DNA from: Alphaproteobacteria bacterium
GTDB lineage: Bacteria; Pseudomonadota; Alphaproteobacteria; UBA9219; RGZA01
DNA length: 64,000 nt
Assembly (NCBI GenBank): GCA_033762625.1
Contig: JANRLI010000025.1
Coordinates: 1-64,000, forward strand
Direction of reading: 5' to 3'
Shown here: in pieces, positions 17,744-28,400 of the stretch
Numbering within the stretch: the first letter of the stretch is position 1
Layout of the letters: every line of letters begins with the position of its first letter
The notes under the pieces: model-generated
What the model was told of the DNA's origin: nothing
What the model saw: only the letters and a program-made list of their open reading frames with translations
Database searches by the model: none
Position numbers and translations under genes: made by a program

Positions 17744-18976
17744 TTACTTACCGCAAGCTTTGACTTTTTCAGATGCAATACGGCGCGCCGCTGTATCGCT
17801 GGTCGTGACCGCTTCAAGTGTATCAAGCGGCTGGATATTCATGGTGGAAAGAGTCTCCTCTACAATTTTGGCAATATCAAGGAAGCCAATTTTGTTGTTT
17901 AAAAACGCATCTACCGCGATTTCATTGGCGGCGTTCAAAATAGTTGGTGCAGTTCCCCCGCGTTTTAACGCTTCACGGGTCAAGTGTAAGGCGCGGAAAC
18001 GGGTTGGATCCGGTTCCTCAAAGGTCAGTGAACCGATTTGCGCGAGGTTAAGGCGCGCCGCCGGTGTTGTCATGCGCTTGGGGTAAGCAAGCGCATACGC
18101 AATCGGCGTACGCATATCGGGGCTGCCAAGCTGGGCAAGCACCGAACCGTCCTTGTATTCAACCATGCTGTGAATAACCGATTGCGGATGCACAATCACA
18201 CCAATTTTTTCTTCCGGCATATCGAACAGGAAGCTTGCTTCGATAATTTCCAATCCCTTATTCATCATCGTCGCGCTATCGATGGAAATCTTGGAACCCA
18301 TCGACCATACCGGATGCTTGACCGCTTCTTGCGGGGTTACGCGTGCCATATCTTCCAAACTGGTGTGACGGAACGGGCCGCCCGACGCGGTAAGAATTAA
18401 TCGTTCAATTCCATCACGGCCTTCATCATCAAATACCTGATAAATGGCATTGTGTTCACTATCCACCGGCAGCAAATGCGCCCCGTGGTCACGCACTTCG
18501 CGCATCATCAACGGGCCTGCGCAAACAAGGCATTCTTTATTGGCGAATGCAACGGTTGCGCCGCGCTTTACTGCTGCCAAGGTTGGCGGCAAACCCGCTG
18601 CACCAACAATTGCGGCCATCACCCAATCACTTTTGCGCTGCGCAGCTTGCGTTATGGCCTGCGCGCCTGCGGCAAGCTCAATCCCCTTACCCGCCACAGC
18701 GCTGCCCAAACCGTCCTTTAATGCCTTGTACTTGCTTTCATCGCCAATCACGACCAATTCAGGGCGCAACGCCAACGCCTGCTTAATCAACAAATCCACA
18801 TTCTGGTTCGCGGTTAGCGCGGTCACGGTGAATTGGTTCGGGTTGGCTTCGATAAGCTCCAGCGTCTGGGTTCCCACCGAACCGGTCGAGCCAAGCACAG
18901 TAACGCTGCGCGGGGCAGTCTGCGTTACTCTTGAAAAATCAACTGTTTGCTTCAATGCCTTCACGTTATCACTCAT
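17744..18976 (-). CDS. dxr: 1-deoxy-D-xylulose-5-phosphate reductoisomerase
   Basis: Converts DXP to 2-C-methylerythritol-4-phosphate with NADPH, the first committed step of the MEP isoprenoid pathway. The protein has an N-terminal extension of about 20 residues before VTVLGSTGSVGTQTLE. It also has ANKECLVCAGPLM, LPVDSEHNAIYQ, LTASGGPFR and the metal/substrate region WSMGSKISIDSATMMNKGLE. The 410-residue length is normal. It sits between cdsA and rseP, and feeds the isoprenoid pool used by the neighbouring uppS. Confidence 0.97.
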   Translation of the reverse strand: MSDNVKALKQTVDFSRVTQTAPRSVTVLGSTGSVGTQTLELIEANPNQFTVTALTANQNVDLLIKQALALRPELVVIGDESKYKALKDGLGSAVAGKGIELAAGAQAITQAAQRKSDWVMAAIVGAAGLPPTLAAVKRGATVAFANKECLVCAGPLMMREVRDHGAHLLPVDSEHNAIYQVFDDEGRDGIERLILTASGGPFRHTSLEDMARVTPQEAVKHPVWSMGSKISIDSATMMNKGLEIIEASFLFDMPEEKIGVIVHPQSVIHSMVEYKDGSVLAQLGSPDMRTPIAYALAYPKRMTTPAARLNLAQIGSLTFEEPDPTRFRALHLTREALKRGGTAPTILNAANEIAVDAFLNNKIGFLDIAKIVEETLSTMNIQPLDTLEAVTTSDTAARRIASEKVKACGK

Positions 18977-18986
18977 CTAGATCCAC

Positions 18987-19811
18987 TCAATTACTTTGCG
19001 TCCACCAGGACAAATCAAACCCGTTCATCCAAAGGGCAACCGACAGCAATAGAGCCGCCATAATCAACCCATCCACGCGGTCAAGCAAGCCGCCATGACC
19101 GGGGATAATAACGCCGCTATCCTTTACGCCAGCGTGACGTTTTACCCATGATTCGAATAGGTCACCACAGTGGGCGGCCAATGACAAGCCAAGACCAACT
19201 CCTACCACAACTAGCGGTTTTTGTGCAGAAAATAGCATTGAACAAAGATAGGCCATAAGCGCAGCACAACACAGGCCACCGATGAATCCGGTCCATGTTT
19301 TGCTAGGACTGATGTCCGGCGCTAATTTGGCGCCGCGCAACATTTTTCCTGTAAAAAAGGCCCCCGTGTCGGTGAGCCATACAACCCCGCATAAGGTGGC
19401 CGCCAGCGTAAAGCCCCCTACTTCGCGGATATGCAAAAGCGCGAGCATGGCCGAGCCCAGATACGAAACCCCCATGGATAGCAAAACGGGCTTTTCGATT
19501 TTTGAAAGACGAAACCCCGCCATCAACACAAGGCTAAGCGACAGACACAACATAAATGCGGTATTGATATCTGCCTGCAACGCAATACCCCAGGTTAACG
19601 CAAGTGAAAACAAAACGCACACCCAGACACGCTTTTGCTGTTTGGGGTTCAACATGGCCAACCATTCATAGCCCGCGAACAGGCAACCCAGCAGCATCAG
19701 GCTTTGCCATGGCAATCCACCCAACATCAAAATTGCAAGGAATGACGGCACCAGCACCAGCGCACTGACAAGACGTATCATCAGGTTTTTTGAAATGTGA
19801 AACAACGTCAT
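18987..19811 (-). CDS. cdsA: Phosphatidate cytidylyltransferase
   Basis: Integral membrane enzyme making CDP-diacylglycerol from phosphatidate and CTP. It has several hydrophobic helices and the CdsA signature near the C-terminus, FESWVKRHAGVKDSGVIIPG followed by HGGLLDRVDGLI. The start is uncertain: ATG 19811 gives 274 residues and begins 14 bases after uppS, while in-frame ATGs at 19844 and 19871 would overlap uppS. None has a strong ribosome-binding site. I favour 19811 because the hydrophobic region starts soon after it. Confidence 0.93.
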   Translation of the reverse strand: MTLFHISKNLMIRLVSALVLVPSFLAILMLGGLPWQSLMLLGCLFAGYEWLAMLNPKQQKRVWVCVLFSLALTWGIALQADINTAFMLCLSLSLVLMAGFRLSKIEKPVLLSMGVSYLGSAMLALLHIREVGGFTLAATLCGVVWLTDTGAFFTGKMLRGAKLAPDISPSKTWTGFIGGLCCAALMAYLCSMLFSAQKPLVVVGVGLGLSLAAHCGDLFESWVKRHAGVKDSGVIIPGHGGLLDRVDGLIMAALLLSVALWMNGFDLSWWTQSN

Positions 19812-19824
19812 GACGCAAACTTTT

Positions 19825-20532
19825 TCATGATGCTCTGGCACCATATCTGCGTTCGCGCTTATTGAATTCATCTAAAGCGCGGTTCATATCTTCCGCAGTG
19901 AAATCTGGCCACAGCGTATCGAGGAATACGAATTCGGCATAGGCCGATTGCCAGAGCAGGAAATTGCTGATGCGTTTTTCGCCCGATGTGCGGATGATTA
20001 AATCAGGGTCGGGAATATCCTGCGTATAAAGCTGCGCGGAAACTGCGGCTTCATCGATTGCCTGCGGCGCAATCAAACCCGCCGATGCTTTTTCTGCCAG
20101 CATTTGCACGGCGCGCACCATTTCCTGCCGGCCACCATAACTTAATGCCACGGTTAAATTAAGCCGCGTATTTTGTGCGGTCAGTTCTTCGGCTTTTTCA
20201 ATCAGAGTGATGATATCCGCATCAAATCTGCTGCGATCACCGATAATACGCAGACGCACCTGTTCTTTATGAAGCTGCGCCAATTCGCCCTGCAAATAGA
20301 GACGCAGCAGCCCCATCAAATCCTGCACTTCATCGCTGGGGCGCTTCCAGTTTTCCGATGAAAAACCATACAAGGTCAGATAGGGAATATGTGCATCCAC
20401 CGCCGATTGCAACGCCCGGCGCACCGCATCAATTCCTGCCTTATGCCCCATCACGCGCGGCAGATGACGCGCAGCAGCCCAGCGGCCATTGCCATCCATG
20501 ATAATTGCGACATGTTTAGGGGTAGTTGTCAT
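19825..20532 (-). CDS. uppS: Undecaprenyl diphosphate synthase
   Basis: cis-Prenyltransferase that builds the C55 carrier lipid for peptidoglycan and O-antigen. The 235-residue protein begins with HVAIIMDGNGRWAAAR, the catalytic-Asp motif, and has GHKAGIDAVRR, LTLYGFSSENWKRP, ALSYGGRQEMV and the C-terminal PDLIIRTSGEKRISNFLLWQ. It lies between frr and cdsA as in most proteobacteria. Its product would also carry the rhamnose-containing glycan made by the rfb operon. Confidence 0.97.
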   Translation of the reverse strand: MTTTPKHVAIIMDGNGRWAAARHLPRVMGHKAGIDAVRRALQSAVDAHIPYLTLYGFSSENWKRPSDEVQDLMGLLRLYLQGELAQLHKEQVRLRIIGDRSRFDADIITLIEKAEELTAQNTRLNLTVALSYGGRQEMVRAVQMLAEKASAGLIAPQAIDEAAVSAQLYTQDIPDPDLIIRTSGEKRISNFLLWQSAYAEFVFLDTLWPDFTAEDMNRALDEFNKRERRYGARAS

Positions 20533-20555
20533 GCAGCTAGTCCCTAACGTCGCCC

Positions 20556-21107
20556 TTAAACGACCATGATATCTTTTTCTTTATGCGCTAATGCTTCATC
20601 AATTTTCTTGATGACTTCGTCGGTCAGCTTCTGGATTTTTTCAGAAAGCGTTTTATGTTCGTCTTCGCCGATTTTCTTGTCTTTTTCCTGTTTTTTCAGA
20701 TCATCCATACCATCGCGGCGCACATTGCGCACAGCAACGCGGGCAGCTTCAGCATATTTGCCGGCAACTTTGGAAAGTTCCATGCGGCGTTCTTGTGTCA
20801 AATCGGGCACTGGCACGCGAATAAGCTGCCCATCACCTTGTGGGTTCAACCCCAACCCCGCGTCACGAATGGCTTTTTCAACATTTTTGCCCATGCCCTT
20901 ATCCCACACTTGCACGGTCAGCAAACGGGGTTCCGCAACGCTGATGGTCGCAACTTGGTTCAGTGGCATCATGTTGCCATAGGCCTCTACCATTACAGGC
21001 TCCAGCATGCCGACATTGGCGCGGCCGGTGCGAAGGCCAGCGAGTTCTTTTTTAAAACTGTCCAGCGAAGCATCCATACGGTGTTTCAAATCATCGAGAA
21101 GTGCCAT
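20556..21107 (-). CDS. frr: Ribosome recycling factor
   Basis: Splits post-termination ribosomes together with EF-G. It is 183 residues, the usual size. Motifs: [17 protein letters not shown] near the N-terminus, [20 protein letters not shown], and RIPVPDLT-type [14 protein letters not shown] followed by [19 protein letters not shown]. It is cotranscribed in the rpsB-tsf-pyrH-frr order, 25 bases after pyrH. Confidence 0.97.
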   Translation of the reverse strand: MALLDDLKHRMDASLDSFKKELAGLRTGRANVGMLEPVMVEAYGNMMPLNQVATISVAEPRLLTVQVWDKGMGKNVEKAIRDAGLGLNPQGDGQLIRVPVPDLTQERRMELSKVAGKYAEAARVAVRNVRRDGMDDLKKQEKDKKIGEDEHKTLSEKIQKLTDEVIKKIDEALAHKEKDIMVV

Positions 21108-21132
21108 GAGATTTTCTTTCTAGTTTTAGATA

Positions 21133-21864
21133 CTAATTTTCAGTGATAATCGTAAAGCGTCCCTTGCCTTGGACAACTTCGGCAAGCTCGCCATGCGAGA
21201 AGATAGAGAATACGATGATGGGAATGCGGCTTTGGCGTGCCAATGAAATGGCCGATGTATCCATCACTTCCAGATCCTTGGTCAGCACATCTAAATAGGT
21301 CAGGCGTTCAAAACGTGTTGCGTTCTTATCCTTGCGCGGATCGGCGGAATAAACACCATCTACCTTGGTTGCTTTAATCAGCGCATCACAGCCCATTTCA
21401 GATGCGCGCAATGCCGCCGCTGTATCGGTAGTAAAGAACGGGTTACCGGTACCAGCTGCGAAAATCACCACACGGCCTTTTTCCATATGGCGAATGGCAC
21501 GGCGACGAATATAAGGTTCGCACACGGCCGCCATCGGAATGGCGGATTGCACACGGGTTTGAACGGAGACTTTTTCAAGAGCATTCTGCATCGCCAACGC
21601 ATTCATCATGGTGGCAAGCATCCCCATGTAATCTGCGGTTGCGCGTTCCATGCCGCTTGCTGCGCCCGATACGCCGCGGAAGATATTTCCGCCGCCAATC
21701 ACCACGCACACCTGAATGCCTTTGGATACAACGTCTTTGATTTCTTCGGCAACACGGTCAAGCACGGTTTGGTCGAGCCCATAATCGCGCTCGCCCATCA
21801 AGGCTTCACCGGAAAGTTTGAGAAGAATGCGTTGGTACTTTGCAGGCTTGATAGAAGTATTCAT
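21133..21864 (-). CDS. pyrH: UMP kinase
   Basis: Phosphorylates UMP to UDP; hexameric bacterial enzyme of the amino-acid kinase fold. Motifs: [42 protein letters not shown] and [20 protein letters not shown] place the start at ATG 21864 ([10 protein letters not shown]) because AAGGA lies seven bases upstream and the family begins there. A reading from 21906 adds 14 residues with no support. It lies between tsf and frr. Confidence 0.97.
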   Translation of the reverse strand: MNTSIKPAKYQRILLKLSGEALMGERDYGLDQTVLDRVAEEIKDVVSKGIQVCVVIGGGNIFRGVSGAASGMERATADYMGMLATMMNALAMQNALEKVSVQTRVQSAIPMAAVCEPYIRRRAIRHMEKGRVVIFAAGTGNPFFTTDTAAALRASEMGCDALIKATKVDGVYSADPRKDKNATRFERLTYLDVLTKDLEVMDTSAISLARQSRIPIIVFSIFSHGELAEVVQGKGRFTIITEN

Positions 21865-21963
21865 AGCTTCATCCTTAACATTTTTACGTGCGAGATTATC
21901 AGCCATGTTTTACTCCCCATCCAAACCACCCAAAAAAGACCAACGCCAGAAACAAGCGATGTA

Positions 21964-22887
21964 TTAGCTAGCCATCTTAGCAACTTCGGCGGCAAAGTCC
22001 GTCTGTTCTTTTTCGATTCCTTCACCAAGGTGATAGCGAACAAAAGCGGTCAATTGCACGGGGGTACCTAGGTCTTTTGCGGCTTTTTCAACAACCGCCT
22101 TGATCTTGGTTTCGCCGTCCACCACAAAGGTTTGCTCAAGCAAGCATACTTCTTCATAGTATTTCTTGATGCGGCCATCCACCATCTTGGCGATGATTTC
22201 GGCTGGCTTACCTGCGGCTTGGGCTTGTTCCGTGAAAATCGCGCGTTCACGTTCCAACGCCTTTGCATCCACGCTGCTTGCATCCAGAAATTCAGGACGC
22301 GCAGCAGCAATGTGCATAGCAATCTGTTTGCCAAGCGCTTGCAGCTTTGCGGCATCAGCCTTGGATTCCAGCGCAACCAATACGCCGATCTTGCCAATGC
22401 CAGGAGCAATCGCATTGTGCATGTAGCTAGCAACAACACCTTCCTTCACACTCACCTGCGTTGCGCGGCGAAGGTTCATGTTTTCACCCACGGTTGCAAT
22501 CAGGTTGGTGATTTCACCAAACACATCGCGGCCAGTGCCAGGGTATGGCTGGGTCTTCAGCTTTTCGATATCAGTTGTGGTGTTGTGTGCCACATCCGCA
22601 ACCGTGCGAACATAGGATTGAAAGCCTTCATTGCGACCAACAAAGTCGGTTTCCGCATTCACTTCAACCGCTGTGCCCTTGGTGCCGCTTGCCACAACAG
22701 CAACCAGACCTTCAGCAGCAACGCGGCCAGCTTTCTTGGCAGCTGCCGAAAGGCCCTTCTTGCGAAGCCAATCGATCGCTGCTTCCATATCGCCAGCAGC
22801 CTCGGTCAACGCCTTCTTGCAATCCATCATCCCTGCGCCAGTTTTTTCGCGCAGTTCCTTTACCGCATTTGCAGAAATATCCGCCAT
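21964..22887 (-). CDS. tsf: Translation elongation factor Ts
   Basis: Nucleotide exchange factor for EF-Tu. The 307-residue protein has the N-terminal UBA-like module with [19 protein letters not shown], then AAEGLVAV and [16 protein letters not shown]. The C-terminal dimerisation part has the typical QPFV-like segment replaced by [12 protein letters not shown]. It follows rpsB by 33 bases, the universal bacterial pair. Confidence 0.97.
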   Translation of the reverse strand: MADISANAVKELREKTGAGMMDCKKALTEAAGDMEAAIDWLRKKGLSAAAKKAGRVAAEGLVAVVASGTKGTAVEVNAETDFVGRNEGFQSYVRTVADVAHNTTTDIEKLKTQPYPGTGRDVFGEITNLIATVGENMNLRRATQVSVKEGVVASYMHNAIAPGIGKIGVLVALESKADAAKLQALGKQIAMHIAAARPEFLDASSVDAKALERERAIFTEQAQAAGKPAEIIAKMVDGRIKKYYEEVCLLEQTFVVDGETKIKAVVEKAAKDLGTPVQLTAFVRYHLGEGIEKEQTDFAAEVAKMAS

Positions 22888-22920
22888 GAGTTCCTCTTAT
22901 ATATGTAAGGTCGTTAAGTC

Positions 22921-23700
22921 TTAAGCAGTCTTAGTATCGTTTGCTACGCCGGTTGGCAGCAGGATTTCAGCTGGCTTTTCTGCCGCGCCCAAATCAATAC
23001 CGCTTGCAACCATTTCTTTTTGCAAACCATCAAGAACGGATTGCGCAACCACGTCACAGTAAAATTCAATGGCACGCAGCGCGTCATCGTTACCTGGAAC
23101 GGGATATGCAATGCCCGATGGATCGGAATTGCTGTCAAGAACAGCAACCACAGGAATGCCAAGCTTTTGTGCTTCTTTTACAGCGATATCTTCTTTGTTG
23201 GTATCGATGATGAAGATGATGTCTGGCAAACCGCCCATATCTTTAATACCGCCCAAGGCTTGTTCAAGCTTGTTGCGTTCACGGGTCTTTTCCAAAAGTT
23301 CTTTCTTGGTCAGCTTTGCAGCTTGTTCAACAATTTCGGTTTCCAGATCGCGCAGACGCTTGATGGAGTATGAAATGGTCTTCCAGTTGGTGAGCATACC
23401 GCCCAGCCAACGGCTGTTCACAAAGTATTGACCGCATTGGCGTGCTGAAGCTGCAATTTTTTCTTGCGCTTGGTGCTTGGTGCCAACGAATAATACGCGG
23501 CCACCTTGTGAAACCACATCGCGAATGGCGTTCAGGCCACGGTAAAGCAATGGAACGGTTTGTTCCAGATCGATGATGTGTACGTTATTGCGAACGCCGA
23601 AAAGATATGAAGACATCTTCGGATTCCAACGGCGTGTGTTATGTCCGAAATGTACGCCCGCTTCCATGAGCTGACGCATGCTGAATGATGGCATTGCCAT
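22921..23700 (-). CDS. rpsB: 30S ribosomal protein S2
   Basis: Ribosomal protein of the 30S head/body junction, 259 residues. Clear motifs are [59 protein letters not shown] and [20 protein letters not shown]. It is the first gene of the long minus-strand run. A candidate promoter and a structured leader lie upstream, which fits the known autogenous control of rpsB-tsf by S2 in other bacteria. Confidence 0.98.
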   Translation of the reverse strand: MAMPSFSMRQLMEAGVHFGHNTRRWNPKMSSYLFGVRNNVHIIDLEQTVPLLYRGLNAIRDVVSQGGRVLFVGTKHQAQEKIAASARQCGQYFVNSRWLGGMLTNWKTISYSIKRLRDLETEIVEQAAKLTKKELLEKTRERNKLEQALGGIKDMGGLPDIIFIIDTNKEDIAVKEAQKLGIPVVAVLDSNSDPSGIAYPVPGNDDALRAIEFYCDVVAQSVLDGLQKEMVASGIDLGAAEKPAEILLPTGVANDTKTA

Positions 23701-23730
23701 GTTTTAGTTCCCTTCTCCGGTTAATACGTC

Positions 23731-23814
23731 GGCAAGTCTGTTGTGATTGAGCATCGCTCAACACCGGACGGCAGCAGGGCAGTTTTTTTGTCCACCCATA
23801 GGCCTAAACTTGCC
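23731..23814 (-). promoter_or_regulatory. Structured 5' leader of rpsB (possible S2-binding RNA)
   Basis: The rpsB upstream region can fold as a three-way junction. GGCAAGT (23731-23737) pairs with ACTTGCC (23808-23814). Inside lie a perfect TTGAGC-ATC-GCTCAA hairpin (23747-23761) and a GGAC/GTCC stem (23765-23768 with 23790-23793). Autogenous S2 leaders are known in other bacteria; that this one binds S2 is inference. Confidence 0.45.
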
Positions 23815-23854
23815 TGTGATTTAAGTTAAACTTCTAACGAAGCTGTTGGGCGAT

Positions 23855-23883
23855 GTTGTAGGGGTCTTAAGGATGTAATGCAA
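23855..23883 (-). promoter_or_regulatory. Candidate sigma-70-type promoter of the rpsB operon
   Basis: Read on the minus strand, TTGCAT (-35, 23883-23878) and TACAAC (-10, 23860-23855) are separated by 17 bases, each matching four of six consensus positions. Transcription would begin near 23848 and give a leader of about 150 bases that contains the folded element. No other convincing pair lies between 23701 and 23997. Confidence 0.35.
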
Positions 23884-23997
23884 GTCTATAATTGGTATTC
23901 ACAGCCACCCGTTAAGCCCTTCATGCCATTAATCTTTTTACTTTCGGGTGCGAGCTATACACTGGGGCAGATATTTTAAAACATAGATATAGGCCAT

Positions 23998-24948
23998 ATG
24001 CCGCCCCTAACCCGCCGAAAATCCATATTTGTAATGGCAGCCGCCCTGCTCCTGCCAACCCAAACTGCCGCCCAAAGCGCGGGCGGTATCCCGCAAAAAT
24101 TTGCAACGCCCGGCTTTGATTTTTCCAATCCGGAACGCGTGGTTGAAATCGCTGAAAAAATTTTTGCCAGCTACGGTCATAAAATCCAGCGGGATAAAAT
24201 AAAAATCGATTTTGAAGCGGAGACAGAAAACAATCCGGCAACATTCCAGTTCACGCACACCGACACAGCGATAGATGCCTATGGGCAAAAGAAACCAAAA
24301 ATCGCATTCACCGTATATACCGACACTCCAACAGCATCGATTGGTAGAGAATTTCACGCGGGCACACATACTCGCGGTATAAAACTGATCATCCACCATA
24401 ACGACATCAAAGGCGCGCCTATTACTGCATCAGTTGATATCTATGAAGACCTATACCTTGGGAGGCTGCGCGTAGAATATTCTACTTCAATATTGGGGAT
24501 TGATAACATCCAAACATCAAGCCGTATTGTGGTAAAGCAATTCGCATCCAGCACCGGCAACACATCCGCATCCTTGCTTGAACTAGAAACAGCAGAATTA
24601 TTTGTCAGCTACGCATCGCAAATTCGCGCCATCACCCCTGCAAGCAACGCGCCGTCACAAGAGATTCATTCAGCGCTAATTACCTATGAACTAACCGAAC
24701 GCGGTGAAAAATATAATTATATTCCCAATCTGGACAGCGTTTTATCATTCGGGCGCGAAAATTTACCTGCCCATACACGCAAACGAATGATCGCAGAATT
24801 TGTACCCACCAGCTTAATCGCTGCAAAACAAAACGCATTGGCGTTGATCAATGCTGCAAAAGATGCCGGATTATTTGGCCCCGTGCCCACCGCGCCAGCA
24901 GCTAGACCAAACACGGCACCCGCTCTGCGCAATGATAAGCTAAAATAA
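23998..24948 (+). CDS. Secreted protein of unknown function
   Basis: Not recognised. The 316-residue protein begins with MPPLTRRKSIFVMAAALLLP and a likely signal peptide ending near TAAQS, so it is probably periplasmic; the twin-arginine-like RRKSIF is too poor for a Tat call. The rest is soluble and mixed alpha/beta, with no cysteine cluster or known catalytic motif, and the C-terminus is rich in alanine and proline. It is a single gene divergent from rpsB and nearly touching the convergent gene ending at 24953. Confidence 0.7.
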   Translation: MPPLTRRKSIFVMAAALLLPTQTAAQSAGGIPQKFATPGFDFSNPERVVEIAEKIFASYGHKIQRDKIKIDFEAETENNPATFQFTHTDTAIDAYGQKKPKIAFTVYTDTPTASIGREFHAGTHTRGIKLIIHHNDIKGAPITASVDIYEDLYLGRLRVEYSTSILGIDNIQTSSRIVVKQFASSTGNTSASLLELETAELFVSYASQIRAITPASNAPSQEIHSALITYELTERGEKYNYIPNLDSVLSFGRENLPAHTRKRMIAEFVPTSLIAAKQNALALINAAKDAGLFGPVPTAPAARPNTAPALRNDKLK

Positions 24949-24952
24949 TCAG

Positions 24953-25408
24953 CTACCAGATGCTGATATTGCCGCCCGCACAGGAAAAGTTATAGCGGTT
25001 GCCGTACCGGTCGAAGGCCAAACCGCTTTTCGGATGACCGGTGAATATAATCTCGTCATTCTCACCGGTATGCGCGTTAATCTCGTCCTGCACCTGTGCC
25101 TGACATGGGCTGAGGAACCCAAGGCCGCTTGGATTATACGGGCGCTTCACTTTCCAATGAACATGTTTGCGGTCAACAAACTCATTCAATCGACCGCCGG
25201 TTTGTGCGTCGGTCAGCTCGCCATCGCTGCGGCCATATTTTTTGCCATCACCTTCGCATGAATTTGGATATTCGCATTCTGCTTTGGGATTATAGGCATC
25301 TTTAAACCGCTCACGCTCGAAGCCTTTATTAATGGTCGTCGCTGCCTCATTCGCATGTGCCAGCGGTACAAAAAACAGAAAGGCAAGGGTCGGGAAAATG
25401 AAGCGCAT
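24953..25408 (-). CDS. Small secreted cysteine-containing protein, unknown
   Basis: A protein of about 151 residues from ATG 25408 (MRFIFPTLAFLF) with a signal peptide ending near AHANE. The mature part has cysteines in CEYPNSCEG, SPCQAQ and NFSCAGG, suggesting disulfides in the periplasm, and conserved-looking charged and aromatic stretches. The longer reading from 25471 overlaps the end of dnaE and is unlikely. It lies directly after dnaE on the same strand. No family recognised. Confidence 0.65.
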   Translation of the reverse strand: MRFIFPTLAFLFFVPLAHANEAATTINKGFERERFKDAYNPKAECEYPNSCEGDGKKYGRSDGELTDAQTGGRLNEFVDRKHVHWKVKRPYNPSGLGFLSPCQAQVQDEINAHTGENDEIIFTGHPKSGLAFDRYGNRYNFSCAGGNISIW

Positions 25409-25451
25409 TGTAATAAGATACTCCACAACAACGGCGAGATTTGGGCAAATC

Positions 25452-28400
25452 TTATAAATCCTGCACTTCAAGAATGCCGTTTAAGCTCTTAATCTCGCTG
25501 CGCATTTCCGGCGGAATGGTATAACGACCCGCCAATTCAATCTCCGCCTCCTCTTCGCCATCAATATCGATTTTGATTTGAATGCGGCTTTTGCCCTTTG
25601 GCAGCTTGGCGGTGATGGCCTGTAATGGCCCAATCGCCCTATCCATACCCAGCACCAGTGCAAGCCCTTGGCTTTCGCGCGCCGCGACCATTTCCAACTT
25701 TTCCAGCCCCTGCACCGTCAACCGGTATTCATCGGGTTTGCCTTGCACATCCACACTCAGCAGCAAGGGCGTACCCGCCACCAGACTATCGCGGTGCGCG
25801 GACAAGGTTTCGGAGAATAGCGTTGCTTCAAACATGCCGGAATTATCGGAAAGCTGCACAAACGCAAAACGGTTGCCTGATTTTGCCGTGCGCTCCTGTT
25901 TGGATATCACAATACCTGCGATCTTGCGCCGCGTAGAACCGGATGAACCCGCCGCCGCTGCAAGGCCGGATGCTTTAATGGCGCCCAATCTATCCAGCAA
26001 CGGGCGATAGGCATCCAGCGGATGTGATGACAGAAAAAAGCCCAGCGCGGAGAATTCATTTTGCAGCTTAATCAGCTCATCCCATGGTTTTACATCCTGC
26101 ATTTGCGGTTTGCTGATATTCTGCGCATTGCCGAACATGCTCACCTGTCCTGACTCGCGCTCCTGCGTTGCGGCACTGGCAAGCCGCGTGAACATTTCAA
26201 CATGTTCAATCAGCTGCGCGCGGTTTTTATGCAAACTATCAAACGCGCCCGCATTAATCAGGTTTTCCATCTGCCGTTTATTCATCACGCGGTTATCAAG
26301 CCGTGATGCGAATTCGAACATATCCTTGAATTTTCCTTTTGCTTCGCGTTCCGCAACCAAGGCTTTCATGGCCGCCTGCCCCACACCCTTGATGGCGGCG
26401 AGTGCATAACGAATGCCTTGCTTACCATCGCCGACATCTTCCATGGCGAATACATCATGGCTGCGGTTGACATCGGGCGGCAGCAAGGGGATGGATTTGC
26501 GCGTCAATTCCTGCCGGAATAAATTCAGTTTATCGACCGCGCCCATTTCAAAGGTCATGGATGCGGCATAGAACGCGACCGGATAATTCGCCTTCATATA
26601 TGCGGTTTGATAGGCAATAAGCGCATATGCGGCCGCGTGCGATTTATTAAAGCCATAGCCTGCGAACTTATCCACCTGATCAAAGATCATCGATGCCTGT
26701 TCGCCATCGACACCTTTTTTCGCGGCACCTTCAATGAAGCTTTGGCGCTGCGCCGCCATTTCCTCTTTAATTTTTTTACCCATCGCGCGGCGCAGCAAAT
26801 CAGCGCTGCCCAGCGTATATCCAGCCAAAACCTGCGCGATTTGCATCACCTGTTCCTGATAAATCGCAATGCCGTAAGTTTCTTTCAGCACAGGCTCAAG
26901 CAGTGGATGCAGATAATCTGGCTGTTCTTCGCCCGCCTTCACCTTGATGTATTTAGGAATGTTATCCATCGGGCCGGGACGGTAAAGTGCAACAAGCGCG
27001 ATAATATCTTCAAAGCGGTTTGGCTTCATCCGGCGCAGCGTGTCGCGCATGCCCGCACTTTCAAGCTGGAACACCCCAAGTGTATCACCCTTGGCAATCA
27101 TCTCGTATGTCTTGGCATCATCCAGCGGAAGGTTATTGATATCCAGCACCGCGCCCTGTGCCTTCGCCATTTTTTCTGCAAGCTGCAATACGTCTAATGT
27201 TTTCAAACCCAAGAAGTCGAATTTGACCAGCCCCGCCTGTTCAACTGTTTTCATATTGAACTGCGTCACCGGCAATGGCGAACGCGGGTCACGGTACATG
27301 GGAATGAGTTCTTGCAATGGCCTATCGCCGATCACCAAACCCGCCGCGTGGGTCGATGCGTGCGCATATAACCCCTCCAGCTTCAAGGCGATGTCGATGA
27401 GCTGCGCAACGCTGGCATCTTCATCGCGCAAGGCTTTTAACTGCGGTTCAACCTTCACCGCGTCTTTTAATGTCACAGGGTTGGCCGGATTGAATGGCAC
27501 AAGTTTACAAATTTTATCAACATAGCCCAATGGCATGCCCAGCACACGGCCCACATTGCGCAGCACTGCGCGCGCCTGCAACTTGCCAAACGTAATAATC
27601 TGCGCAACTCGGTCTTTCCCGTAACGCTGCTGCACATAGCCAATAACCTCGTCACGCCGTTCCTGACAAAAGTCGATATCGAAATCCGGCATCGATACGC
27701 GTTCGGGGTTGAGGAACCGTTCAAACAGCAACCCGAATGGAATGGGGTCAAGGTCAGTGATGGTGAGCGCCCATGCAACCAATGAACCCACACCCGAACC
27801 ACGGCCCGGGCCAACCGGAATATTATTCGCCTTTGCCCATTGAATGAAGTCCGCAACAATCAGGAAGTAACCCGCAAACCCCATATTGGTAATGACGTTT
27901 AATTCGAAATTCAGGCGGTCTTCATATAATTTTTTATCGGTAATATAGGTGTTGGTGAGATAGCGTTTGTTTAAACCCTCGATCGCTTGCCGGCGCAATT
28001 CGCCGACTTCATCAAGACCGGATGCCGTTTTAAACGGCGGCAAAATGGGTTTGTGTTTCTTGGGCCAAAAGGTGCAACGCTGCGCGATGATAACTGTGTT
28101 CGCAATCGCTTCGGGAAGATCATCGAACAGATCTTCCATTTCTTCCGCAGTCTTAAAATAATGATTGGTAGTTACACGCGCGCGGTCGGTATCGCTCACA
28201 TATCCTTTGGATGCGATACATAACAACGCATCATGCGCTTCGCTCATATCCTCAATCGCGAACTGCACATCATTGGTCGCGACAATCGGCAAATTGTATT
28301 TATAGGCGAGATCAAGGAAATGCCCTTCGGTGCGTTCTTCCTTGTCGCCGATATCGCCTTCCTTATGGCGTTGCAATTCCACATATAAGCGCGTGGGGAA

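Noticed and set aside
23760-23795. An intrinsic terminator on the plus strand (GC-rich stretch followed by seven T)
   Set aside because: No plus-strand transcript is expected upstream, the stem is only GGAC/GTCC with the T-run inside the loop, and the segment fits better as part of the rpsB leader.
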